From assembly GCA_012961645.1 (NCBI GenBank), contig DTYY01000303.1, positions 1-5,345 on the forward strand: a stretch of 5,345 bases of DNA. The letters are read 5' to 3'. Under the pieces are notes generated by a model, which was not told where the DNA came from, did no database searches, and worked only from the letters and a program-made list of their open reading frames with translations. Both the position numbers and the translations under genes were made by a program. The stretch is from Methanosarcinales archaeon (GTDB lineage Archaea; Halobacteriota; Methanosarcinia; Methanosarcinales; Methanogasteraceae). Each line of letters begins with the position of its first letter. Position 1 is the first letter of the stretch. This document shows positions 1 to 5,345 of the stretch, piece after piece.

Positions 1-78
1 CTCATCGTTCCGCCGGACGATATCACGCTTTCAGAGGCGACACGAATATTTAGAGGTGAGGGGCTCATACCGGATTGA
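1..78 (+). CDS. C-terminal end of an unidentified protein (5' partial)
   Basis: The first reading frame is open from the window edge to a TGA at 76-78, giving 25 residues that end in GEGLIPD. The following gene begins one base after this stop, which is typical of translationally coupled archaeal operons and supports this being a real gene end. The tail pattern (V-P-x-D-D-I, then an amphipathic stretch, then G-x-G-x-x-P) weakly recalls the C-terminus of DUF502-type membrane proteins. That is an impression from memory and not an identification. Too little is present to state a function. The frame could be open by chance, since 25 codons is short. Confidence 0.5.
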   Translation, partial: LIVPPDDITLSEATRIFRGEGLIPD

Positions 79-79
79 A

Positions 80-376
80 ATGGCCATGTCTACGATGAAA
101 ATTGGGAATGACGCCCATAAGCGGATATTTACATCGCTTTGCATAGCATTCGTCTGCGGGGTGCTCGTTCAGCTTGTTCAGATAACAATCTTCAATACCG
201 CAGGTATTGACCGGATTTTAGGGAGTTTGGTCTCAATTTCGATGCTTATTATTCCTATACACATCGCTGTTGTTGCATCTTACGTCTATCAAAAAGATTG
301 GAGATATGTTGCCATAACCGGCACGACAACCATGCTGTTTGCCGAAGCCACCCTGCGGATGTATGCTATTGGATAG
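80..376 (+). CDS. Small three-helix membrane protein, function unknown
   Basis: I do not recognise this 98-residue protein. It has a short basic N-terminus (K7, K14, R15) and a hydrophobic helix at about residues 16-38. A second helix spans about 46-70, and a weaker third one about 76-97 contains charged E89 and R93. This suggests an inner-membrane protein with short loops and no soluble domain. The ATG at 80 was chosen because it directly follows the upstream TGA (76-78). The frame extends back to a GTG at 56, and ATGs at 86 and 95 are also possible; none has a well-placed Shine-Dalgarno sequence. The purine-rich GAGGTGAGG at 54-62 lies too far from 80 to be a normal ribosome site. The 3' end overlaps the start of the acetyltransferase gene, so the two are probably co-translated. 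AT content is somewhat higher than in ilvD. The gene is probably real; its role is unknown. Confidence 0.6.
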   Translation: MAMSTMKIGNDAHKRIFTSLCIAFVCGVLVQLVQITIFNTAGIDRILGSLVSISMLIIPIHIAVVASYVYQKDWRYVAITGTTTMLFAEATLRMYAIG

Positions 377-845
377 AACTGGCGTGATCATCAGACGTGC
401 AACGATAGAGGACGCAGAAGAGATTCTTGATCTGCAAAAACTCGCTTACAAAAGCGAGGCTGAGATCTACAACGACTATACGATCCCGCCGCTGACCCAG
501 ACGCTTGAAGAGATGAGGCTTGAGTTTGAGAATTGGACTTTTCTCAAGGCTCTGGCAGTTGGGAAGATAATCGGTTCTGTGAGAGCATGTATGCACCAGG
601 AAACCTGTATGATCGGGAGGCTCATCGTCCATCCGGACTTTCAAAACCAGGGCATCGGCACCATGCTCATGAATGAGATCGAGAGGTGTTTTTTGCCACA
701 AAGCATCAGATTTGAGTTGTTCACCGGACACAGAAGCAAAAGAAACATCCATCTTTACCGGAAGCTGGGCTACAGTGAGTTTAAGGATGAACGGGTTACT
801 GAAGACCTGACACTTGTGTACATGGAGAAATATGCAAGGGAATGA
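363..845 (+). CDS. GNAT-family N-acetyltransferase
   Basis: This 160-residue protein fits a single GNAT domain, which transfers an acetyl group from acetyl-CoA to an amine. The N-terminal strand and helix read IIRRATIEDAEEILDLQ (residues 9-25), the usual R-x-A-x-x-x-D-A opening. Motif A is at about 84-107: a GRLIVHPDF strand, then the acetyl-CoA pyrophosphate loop Q94-N-Q-G-I-G99. Motif B is at about 128-140 (N-I-H-L-Y-R-K-L-G-Y), the typical 'N..a..lYeklGF' segment. The substrate (protein N-terminus, small amine or antibiotic-like molecule) cannot be told from this. The start is uncertain. ATG 363 overlaps the preceding membrane-protein gene by 14 bases. GTG 384 (153 residues) would begin just before the conserved strand without overlap. 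A further upstream ATG at 339 would add residues with no family counterpart. Overlap and shared strand imply one operon with the membrane protein. The domain is certain, the substrate unknown. Confidence 0.9.
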   Translation: MLLDRTGVIIRRATIEDAEEILDLQKLAYKSEAEIYNDYTIPPLTQTLEEMRLEFENWTFLKALAVGKIIGSVRACMHQETCMIGRLIVHPDFQNQGIGTMLMNEIERCFLPQSIRFELFTGHRSKRNIHLYRKLGYSEFKDERVTEDLTLVYMEKYARE

Positions 846-898
846 TTTGCGTCCACGGCTGTAAATAGTGGATCGAGCGAGAGAGTCTCGAACCAGTG

Positions 899-953
899 GA
901 TTTCATGTTGTTTTCGGAATTTAATCGTTTTGATCTCCCTTCGATTTTCTTCT
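899..953 (+). terminator. T-rich tracts, possible archaeal terminator after the acetyltransferase gene
   Basis: About 55-105 bases past the acetyltransferase stop, the + strand carries repeated T runs: TTTT at 911-914, 928-931 and 945-948, with TTCTTCT after them. Archaeal RNA polymerase terminates at T-rich stretches of the non-template strand without needing a hairpin, so this is a reasonable end for the upstream transcription unit. This is inferred from composition only. Confidence 0.35.
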
Positions 954-1021
954 GGCTCATCTCTCATATATCCAAAAACCGATGACACTTGACCCTCTGC
1001 AATTCAAGCCCCTTACATAGT

Positions 1022-1031
1022 CATTTATATG
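1022..1031 (+). promoter_or_regulatory. TATA box for ilvD, leaderless arrangement
   Basis: The sequence CATTTATATG has an archaeal TATA core (TTTATAT, 1024-1030) centred about 28 bases before the ATG at 1055. Archaeal transcription starts about 22-28 bases past the TATA centre, so the transcript should begin at or very near this ATG with essentially no 5' leader. A second TATA-like word (CATATATCC, 964-972) lies farther upstream and could be an alternative. Confidence 0.5.
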
Positions 1032-1054
1032 CCACCGCCGCAATAACCACATAC

Positions 1055-2710
1055 ATGGAGATGAGAAGCGATCGCATCAAAAAAGGACCTTCACGGACTC
1101 CGCACCGAGCACTCCTCAAAGCAACTGGTGTAACAGACTTTGAGATGGATAAACCATTCATCGCAGTAGTAAATTCGTGGAACGAGGTCATCCCCGGGCA
1201 CATACACCTCCAAAAGATTAGTGAAGCAGTAAAATCAGGAATACGTATGGCTGGTGGTGTACCATTCGAATTCAGCACAATTGGAATCTGTGACGGCATC
1301 GCAATGAACCACGAGGGCATGAAATATCCGATGCCGTCCCGAGAGTTGATCGCAGACTCAATCGAGATCATGATGTGTGCTCATGCATTCGATGGTATGG
1401 CGCTCATACCATCCTGTGACAAGATCGTGCCCGGGCACCTGATGGCAGCAGGGCGGCTCGATCTGCCGGCTATTGTGGTCACAGGCGGTCCGATGCTGCC
1501 TGGATTTGTTGGCGACAGGGAAGAGGATTTGATCTCGGTATTCGAGGCGGTTGGCGGGTCACGCGATGACATTTCCGATCTTGAAAACGCGGCATGTCCG
1601 GGTGCGGGCTCGTGTTCAGGGCTCTTTACCGCAAACACGATGGCTTGCATGACCGAGGCGCTCGGTCTCAGCCTGCCTGGATGTGCGACCGCTCATGCCA
1701 TCGATGCAAAGAAGATCCGCATCGCAAAGGATTCTGGCAGGCAGATCGTCGATCTCGTGCAGCAGAATATAACCGCACGCCAGATCGTCACAAAAAGCGC
1801 GTTTGACAATGCGATCTGTACAGATATGACGATTGGTGGAAGCACGAACACCATACTCCATCTGCCCGCGATCGCACTTGATTTTGGCATAAAACTCCCG
1901 CTTTCACGGTTCGATGAACTGAGCCGGAGAACCCCGCATCTGATCAACCTGCGCCCGGGCGGAGATCTGTTCATGATCGATTTCGATCGGGCAGGCGGCG
2001 TTTATGCAATTATAGAGCGACTCAAAAAACATCCCGATCTGGATCTCGATGCGCTCACCGTAACAGCGCGTACAGTCGGCGAGAATCTGGCTGATACCGT
2101 AATCATAAATCCTGAGACGAACAGAGAGATCATCGCAACCGTGGACGACCCCATACACGAAGAGGGTGGAATCGCGGTCCTCTATGGGACGCTTGCGCCA
2201 CAGGGTGCCGTGGTCAAACAGATCGCGGTCGATCCGAAGATGCTTGAGCATTCTGGACCTGCAAAGGTCTTCGAATCAGAAGAGGATGCGATGGAAGCGA
2301 TCATGAATCGAAAAATCGTTTCTGGTGATGTGGTCGTTATCAGGTATGAGGGTCCCAAAGGTGGTCCTGGCATGAGAGAGATGCTCTCTCCAACCTCTGC
2401 GATCGCAGGCATGGGCTTGATCGACTCGGTCGCCCTGATCACGGATGGGCGGTTCTCAGGCGGCACACGCGGTCCCTGCATCGGGCATGTATCTCCAGAG
2501 GCTATAGTCGGCGGTCCGATCGCTCTTTTGCGCGATGGCGACATAATCGAGATCGATATCCCGAACCGGACGCTGAATCTGCTGGTCGATTCCGATGAAC
2601 TGGACGCACGAAAAGCCGCGTGGAAGCCGATCGAATCAGAATTAAGCGGCGTGCTGGCACGGTACAGGCGTATGGTCGGAGATGCATGTGAGGGCAGTGT
2701 GATCAGATAG
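1055..2710 (+). CDS. ilvD: Dihydroxyacid dehydratase
   Basis: The enzyme is cytoplasmic and dehydrates 2,3-dihydroxy-3-methylbutanoate (or -pentanoate) to the 2-oxo acid, the step before transamination to valine and isoleucine. The 551-residue length matches the family. Recognisable blocks, numbered from ATG 1055, are RSDRIKKG near the N-terminus, [13 protein letters not shown] (40-52), [17 protein letters not shown] (75-91), [12 protein letters not shown] (118-129) and [17 protein letters not shown] (180-196). The C-terminal swivel half includes the G-P-x-G-G-P-G-M-x-E-M and T-D-G-R-F-S-G-G-T motifs. C121 and C187 are candidate iron-sulfur ligands, and D80, D122 and K123 lie in the Mg-binding region. 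The residue pair after P47 is G-H rather than the C-N of characterised [2Fe-2S] enzymes. ATG 1055 fits the TATA box; ATG 1061 (MRSD...) fits relatives equally well. The frame extends back to a TTG at 989, but that extension has no family counterpart. No other ilv or leu gene is in the window, and the gene appears to be transcribed alone. Confidence 0.97.
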   Translation: MEMRSDRIKKGPSRTPHRALLKATGVTDFEMDKPFIAVVNSWNEVIPGHIHLQKISEAVKSGIRMAGGVPFEFSTIGICDGIAMNHEGMKYPMPSRELIADSIEIMMCAHAFDGMALIPSCDKIVPGHLMAAGRLDLPAIVVTGGPMLPGFVGDREEDLISVFEAVGGSRDDISDLENAACPGAGSCSGLFTANTMACMTEALGLSLPGCATAHAIDAKKIRIAKDSGRQIVDLVQQNITARQIVTKSAFDNAICTDMTIGGSTNTILHLPAIALDFGIKLPLSRFDELSRRTPHLINLRPGGDLFMIDFDRAGGVYAIIERLKKHPDLDLDALTVTARTVGENLADTVIINPETNREIIATVDDPIHEEGGIAVLYGTLAPQGAVVKQIAVDPKMLEHSGPAKVFESEEDAMEAIMNRKIVSGDVVVIRYEGPKGGPGMREMLSPTSAIAGMGLIDSVALITDGRFSGGTRGPCIGHVSPEAIVGGPIALLRDGDIIEIDIPNRTLNLLVDSDELDARKAAWKPIESELSGVLARYRRMVGDACEGSVIR

Positions 2711-2937
2711 TCTGTGACGGCATCGATGATTAATCCGAAATTGTGATTTTACGCAACTGCCATGATTGGATCGATGCCATCGCTATGGCTACCAAATCAC
2801 CACGATTGAAGACTACCGGATAAGTGAATATCTGCTACAGGGCACCATCGGTCCACATTTTCAGGGTGCCTATAGCAAATCGATTTTATTGTGTAGCCAT
2901 TGCTGTCAATATCTCCGTTAATTTGACACAATCCTGC
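2711..2937. other. Gene-free spacer with two inverted repeats
   Basis: No credible gene lies between ilvD and the promoter of the next gene. Two structures stand out. A 9-bp inverted repeat, GGCATCGAT (2719-2727) and ATCGATGCC (2770-2778), is separated by 42 bases. An imperfect hairpin lies at 2834-2876. There is no clear T-run terminator directly after ilvD; only short T stretches at 2747-2750 and around 2883-2888 are present. I see no tRNA, riboswitch or CRISPR signature. Confidence 0.5.
2834..2876. repeat. Imperfect inverted repeat (hairpin) between ilvD and the PEF-CTERM gene
   Basis: The left arm GCTACAGGGCACC (2834-2846) and right arm GGTGCCTATAGC (2865-2876) pair through GCTA, AG and GGCACC, with one mismatch and one bulged G. 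The loop is 18 bases. It lies about 125 bases past the ilvD stop and about 70 bases before the next promoter. It could be an RNA structure in the ilvD trailer, a regulatory site, or a repeat unit found elsewhere in the genome. Confidence 0.45.
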
Positions 2938-2954
2938 CGAAAAGTTTATATACA
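2938..2954 (+). promoter_or_regulatory. Strong archaeal promoter (BRE plus TATA box) for the PEF-CTERM gene
   Basis: The sequence CCGAAAAGTTTATATAC closely matches the archaeal consensus. A purine-rich BRE (CGAAAAG) directly precedes the TATA core TTTATATA (2946-2953). The expected transcription start is about 2974-2978, leaving a leader of roughly 45 bases that holds a Shine-Dalgarno site. Confidence 0.75.
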
Positions 2955-3009
2955 TGTTCATATCATTTGTACATCTTCATGGAACATAAAATAGCATAAA
3001 GATATGAAA

Positions 3010-3015
3010 GAGGTG
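3010..3015 (+). promoter_or_regulatory. Ribosome binding site deciding the start at 3022
   Basis: GAGGTG ends six bases before the ATG at 3022, the normal spacing for a Shine-Dalgarno sequence. The in-frame ATG at 3004 lies upstream of this site and would have none. It would also put charged residues ahead of the signal peptide, so 3022 is preferred. Confidence 0.8.
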
Positions 3016-3021
3016 CAAAAC

Positions 3022-3939
3022 ATGAATAAATGTATATACAACGCGATAGTACTTGTGATCACAGCGCTGCTTGTGATGGCGGCGCCGGTCGCGGCGTACA
3101 CGATCGATGGTGATTGCAGTGACTGGGGCATATATCCGACAAACGACCCATCCAACCCGGACCGACTTGATGACAGCAGTCTGATCCCGACCATTGGTGG
3201 CATCAGCTATGTGATCGACAATGACAATGCAGACTGGGCCGAAATGGCGGTTTCAGGCAACATGAGCAACTTTACAGGTCCGGAATGGTGCGATATCGAG
3301 GCGATGTATGTGGATGACGATTCGGACTATATCTATGTGCTGCTCATCACATCGATGCCGAAAGACGGGATGTGGTATTATGAACACATACAGCCCGGTG
3401 ATCTGGCGCTTGATTTCGATAGCGGCACCGGGATCGAGTATGGTGTCAAGATCGTGCAGAATGATGAGCAAGGCGAATTTGGTATTGTTGGCGCAATCTA
3501 TTCAGACCCGGTATGGAAGGTACTGGACTATAGTTCTGGTCGCAGTGACATCACTAACATCATTGGTGGAGACTGGGTTGGCAATGCAACCATCAAATAC
3601 ACAGGAACCGGTGGCGACCCGATACCTGGCATAGCTGTGCCAGATGGGCCGGTTGATAGCGGACTGCCATGGGACACCTTCGGACTTATGAAACCTGAGT
3701 ATGGTGATGCATACGACGACAACCCACCCATCCCGAACGAGGTTATCGAGATCGCAATTCCAAAGAGCGCGCTCAACCTGCAAAACACCATGCTAAATCT
3801 TCAGAGTTCGCCCAGTTGCGGAAACGGGATCATCAAACTTGAATCAGTAACACTGGTTCCTGAGTTCATAACCCTTGCAATCCCGGTCTTATCGCTTCTG
3901 GGACTCGCCTTCTACATGCGCAGGAGAGAGCAGAAGTAG
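3022..3939 (+). CDS. Secreted surface protein with PEF-CTERM sorting signal
   Basis: This 305-residue protein begins with a signal peptide: MNK, then a hydrophobic core at about 5-21, then A-P-V-A-A. Cleavage is likely after A25, before YTIDGD. The mature part opens with an IDGDxSDWG motif (28-36), the usual start of a beta-sandwich domain resembling CBM9/DOMON-like modules in archaeal surface proteins. It is rich in Asp and Gly and has sequons at N80, N83 and N188, suggesting N-glycosylation. Three cysteines remain after cleavage (C32, C90, C266), so at most one disulfide leaves one free. The C-terminus is a textbook tripartite sorting signal: V-P-E-F (279-282), a hydrophobic helix (about 283-299) and R-R-R-E-Q-K. 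The PEF-CTERM family is known as the substrate class of archaeosortase C. An archaeosortase gene ends 4 bp away on the other strand. Ligand and biological role are unknown; the exported and sorted status is well supported. Confidence 0.9.
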   Translation: MNKCIYNAIVLVITALLVMAAPVAAYTIDGDCSDWGIYPTNDPSNPDRLDDSSLIPTIGGISYVIDNDNADWAEMAVSGNMSNFTGPEWCDIEAMYVDDDSDYIYVLLITSMPKDGMWYYEHIQPGDLALDFDSGTGIEYGVKIVQNDEQGEFGIVGAIYSDPVWKVLDYSSGRSDITNIIGGDWVGNATIKYTGTGGDPIPGIAVPDGPVDSGLPWDTFGLMKPEYGDAYDDNPPIPNEVIEIAIPKSALNLQNTMLNLQSSPSCGNGIIKLESVTLVPEFITLAIPVLSLLGLAFYMRRREQK

Positions 3940-3943
3940 ACAA

Positions 3944-4804
3944 TTACCCGGTCTTTCTCTCCTCTTTCTCTTTTTTCTCAACTCTTTCCACCCTCTCCAT
4001 CTTTGATAACCCGAGCAGAAGCCCCCAGGCAACTATGACAAAGATGATCCATCCGAGATGGGTATGCACCGTCATCATCACGTCCTGACCGTACCAGTAG
4101 GCGACCAGATACAGAATGGAGACCCTGAGGAGGTTCGCAATCCATGCGATCACGATGGTCACGCCGAGGAGCGCCATGATCCTGCGGGCATCCCGGATAT
4201 TTTCGATGGCGGTGTAACCAACGATGATACTGATCAGAAGAAACATCGAATAAAGCCCTGAACACGGTCCTCCGATCGTAAGCACCATGTCCTGACCGGG
4301 TGCATGCAGGCAGACGGTCTCGGTTCCGATCACATCCACTGAGATTCCGATCAGCCGTATCAGGTACATCGACGGCATGAGTACGGCGTAGTGATCGAAT
4401 TCGTGGATGAATCCTTCGACCGTGTTATAAAAAAACGTGAAGAGTGCTATGAACGTGATGGATACATAGATTCCGAACTCCCCCATAGTCTGGAGTTCAT
4501 TGTTCTTTGTGGCTGATGCGATGAGCGAGATACCGAGCAGGAATGTCATGGTATCGAGCGTGCCAAGTTCGCTCTGGGTATAGACATTGTATGCGATATC
4601 TGCGAGTATGATGAAGATGCCGATTATCGCATACCATACATGTGCACTGCGGCGCGCTATCTTCAGTGTCATCCTGGATATCGCAAGAAGAGCTATTCCA
4701 AAGAGCAGTATCCCAAGCATTTTCGAACCATGCCCATATTCCATGGTCGCACCAAGAAACAGGGCAAGTACGAGAAAGATGATCATCCGGTTGTGTATAT
4801 TCAT
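3944..4804 (-). CDS. artC: Archaeosortase (exosortase/archaeosortase family), probably PEF-CTERM type
   Basis: This polytopic membrane protein of 286 residues has about eight to nine hydrophobic helices. Archaeosortases are cysteine transpeptidase-like membrane enzymes that process C-terminal sorting signals of exported proteins and can replace the anchor with a lipid. The three family hallmarks are present: C181 in GGPCSGLYSM, R227 in IANLLRVSILY, and a His in HTHLGW (H247 or H249), each at the edge of a helix. The C-terminus (268-286) is a charged Lys/Glu/Arg tail, presumably cytoplasmic. The neighbouring PEF-CTERM protein suggests the ArtC group; the symbol rests on that context and not on an alignment. 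ATG 4804 was chosen because GGATGGGGG precedes it. An in-frame ATG at 4819 (291 residues) could be used leaderlessly, and ATG 4786 is also possible. The gene converges on the PEF-CTERM gene with 4 bp between stops. It follows the cohesin-like gene on the same strand, with its own likely promoter in the 150-bp gap. Confidence 0.88.
   Translation of the reverse strand: MNIHNRMIIFLVLALFLGATMEYGHGSKMLGILLFGIALLAISRMTLKIARRSAHVWYAIIGIFIILADIAYNVYTQSELGTLDTMTFLLGISLIASATKNNELQTMGEFGIYVSITFIALFTFFYNTVEGFIHEFDHYAVLMPSMYLIRLIGISVDVIGTETVCLHAPGQDMVLTIGGPCSGLYSMFLLISIIVGYTAIENIRDARRIMALLGVTIVIAWIANLLRVSILYLVAYWYGQDVMMTVHTHLGWIIFVIVAWGLLLGLSKMERVERVEKKEKEERKTG
3951..3988 (+). terminator. Pyrimidine/T-rich tract, likely terminator of the PEF-CTERM gene
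   Basis: Starting 12 bases after the PEF-CTERM stop, the + strand is almost pure T and C, including T6 at 3971-3976 and several CTTT repeats. This is the type of tract at which archaeal polymerase terminates. The same bases encode the Lys/Glu-rich tail of the archaeosortase on the other strand, so the terminator would lie inside the neighbouring coding region. Confidence 0.5.
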
Positions 4805-4816
4805 GAGACCCCCATC

Positions 4817-4830
4817 CATATTTTAATATG
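4817..4830. repeat. Short palindrome at the archaeosortase start region
   Basis: CATATT (4817-4822) and AATATG (4825-4830) form perfect 6-bp arms around two T bases. The site covers the predicted transcription start of the archaeosortase gene, so it could be an operator. AT-rich palindromes of this size also occur by chance. Confidence 0.3.
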
Positions 4831-4837
4831 ACGGGGG

Positions 4838-4850
4838 AGTATATGAAATT
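4838..4850 (-). promoter_or_regulatory. TATA-like box for the archaeosortase gene
   Basis: On the minus strand the sequence AATTTCATATACT has a TATA-like core (TTCATATA, 4848-4841). The predicted transcription start falls near 4817-4820. That would give either a 14-base leader before ATG 4804 or a leaderless start at ATG 4819. A second AT-rich word (ATTAAAATAT, 4828-4819) lies closer and could compete as the TATA element. Confidence 0.35.
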
Positions 4851-4920
4851 GGCGGCTCATATCAGCAAATGGTCATCATACAAGGGTCTATTGACCATCT
4901 CAGACATATCGACACCACGC

Positions 4921-4938
4921 GATGTCATCGATGGCATC
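4921..4938. repeat. 18-bp near-perfect palindrome between the cohesin-like gene and the archaeosortase gene
   Basis: GATGTCATCGATGGCATC reads the same on both strands except for one symmetric position pair (T/G, a wobble in RNA). It lies 17 bases past the stop of the cohesin-like gene and about 90 bases upstream of the archaeosortase TATA-like box. It may be a binding site for a dimeric regulator or a hairpin in the upstream transcript; no T tract follows it on the minus strand. Confidence 0.4.
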
Positions 4939-4954
4939 ACCGCTCCAGACTCCC

Positions 4955-5345
4955 TCATATATCCCTTCTTTTCCTGACAGTGGTTGCACCGATGGCGCAC
5001 AGCAGTCCGGTCATGACAAACGCCCCAAACTTGGTAAATGCCGGTGCTGTTACCGCTTTTGGTATGGTGAACGTTCCGTTATCGACGGCAAACTCCTTGT
5101 TGTAGCCACTCTGATCTGCAAGCACCATGATTTCCAGGATCAGGGGGCTTGAATCTCCGGGGCTGCCGATAGCCTCAAGCGTCACATCCGCAAGGATCAG
5201 GTCACCTGAGAGATCCCTGCCCATCACGAATATGTTTATCGTCACCCATCCATTCGTAGCATTGCTGTCATCAAAAGCAAACCATGAGGCGGCACCATCT
5301 CTGAAGTCGCCCTGCGTAGCACCGGTCACATTGACCACGTCGGAA
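4955..5345 (-). CDS. Cohesin-like surface protein with C-terminal membrane anchor/sorting signal (5' partial)
   Basis: The frame is open through the right edge, so only the last 129 residues are seen. An internal GTG at 5338 is not a start. The segment runs NVTGATQGDF, then a hydrophobic strand WVTINIFVMG, then LILADVTLEAIG, and ends in VDNGTFTI. This order matches the last strands of cohesin domains ('..G.L..v.f.a.g.G.s.l.l.......g......v.nG.v.v'), known from cellulosomes and from archaeal surface proteins. Cohesins bind dockerin modules, so this protein may display partners at the cell surface. Sequons N-V-T, N-A-T and N-G-T suggest glycosylation. After a short linker the C-terminus has A-P-A-F-T (codons from about 5047), a hydrophobic helix (F-G-A-F-V to G-A-T-T-V) and R-K-R-R-D-I. 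That is a sorting-signal layout in which P-A-F replaces P-E-F. The gene lies directly upstream of the archaeosortase on the same strand. The surface-anchor call is firm; the cohesin call rests on pattern only. Confidence 0.75.
   Translation of the reverse strand, partial: SDVVNVTGATQGDFRDGAASWFAFDDSNATNGWVTINIFVMGRDLSGDLILADVTLEAIGSPGDSSPLILEIMVLADQSGYNKEFAVDNGTFTIPKAVTAPAFTKFGAFVMTGLLCAIGATTVRKRRDI

Noticed and set aside
860..900. tRNA-like T-arm on the minus strand (GGTTCGAGA word, plus a CGAGA/TCTCG stem at 878-890)
   Set aside because: The word resembles a B box, but no five-pair T stem with CC follows it. I found no matching acceptor, D or anticodon arm.
770..988. Minus-strand 72-codon frame over the end of the acetyltransferase gene and the spacer
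   Set aside because: It overlaps a well-supported gene, has no recognisable domain, and spans T-rich DNA that better fits a terminator.
1021..2687. Several minus-strand frames of 60-120 codons inside ilvD
   Set aside because: They are antisense shadows of a highly conserved gene, with low-complexity Ser/Arg/Pro composition and no domain.
2824..2997. GTG-started + strand reading frame of about 56 codons in the spacer
   Set aside because: It runs through the hairpin and the strong TATA box of the next gene, has no ribosome site, and its composition is Cys/Ile-rich and unlike a known protein.
3308..3791. Overlapping frames on both strands inside the PEF-CTERM gene
   Set aside because: The forward gene has a signal peptide, ribosome site, promoter and sorting tail; the others have none of these.
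1..5345. CRISPR array, insertion sequence or integrase remnants
   Set aside because: I saw no regularly spaced repeats, no transposase motifs and no terminal inverted repeats with target duplications.

Overview
The window looks archaeal, most likely from the Methanosarcinales/ANME side of the Euryarchaeota (Halobacteriota). Three things point there. TATA boxes of archaeal type stand ahead of genes, one of them with a leaderless-style start. The dihydroxyacid dehydratase resembles those of methanogens. An archaeosortase sits beside a protein ending in a PEF-CTERM sorting signal, a system known from methanogenic archaea. The exact lineage cannot be fixed from the sequence alone.

Layout: positions 1-78 hold the last 25 codons of a gene entering from the left (+). 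It is followed almost at once by a small three-helix membrane protein of unknown function (80-376, +) and an overlapping GNAT-family acetyltransferase (363-845, +). These three look like one transcription unit. A 209-bp spacer with T-rich tracts and a TATA box leads to ilvD (1055-2710, +), a complete dihydroxyacid dehydratase of branched-chain amino acid synthesis. A 311-bp spacer with inverted repeats and a strong archaeal promoter leads to a secreted PEF-CTERM protein (3022-3939, +).

On the opposite strand, ending 4 bp from that gene, is an integral membrane archaeosortase (3944-4804, -) with the Cys/Arg/His active-site set. Upstream of it on the same strand is the C-terminal part of a cohesin-like surface protein (4955-5345, -). 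That protein ends in its own membrane helix and Arg-rich tail with a P-A-F-T variant of the P-E-F motif.

Functionally the left half is ordinary metabolism and modification. The right half is a small cell-surface locus: a sorting enzyme, an obvious substrate beside it, and a second possible substrate carrying a cohesin-like domain. The inferred model is that the two exported, probably glycosylated proteins are cut at their C-termini by the archaeosortase and anchored on the outer face of the membrane.
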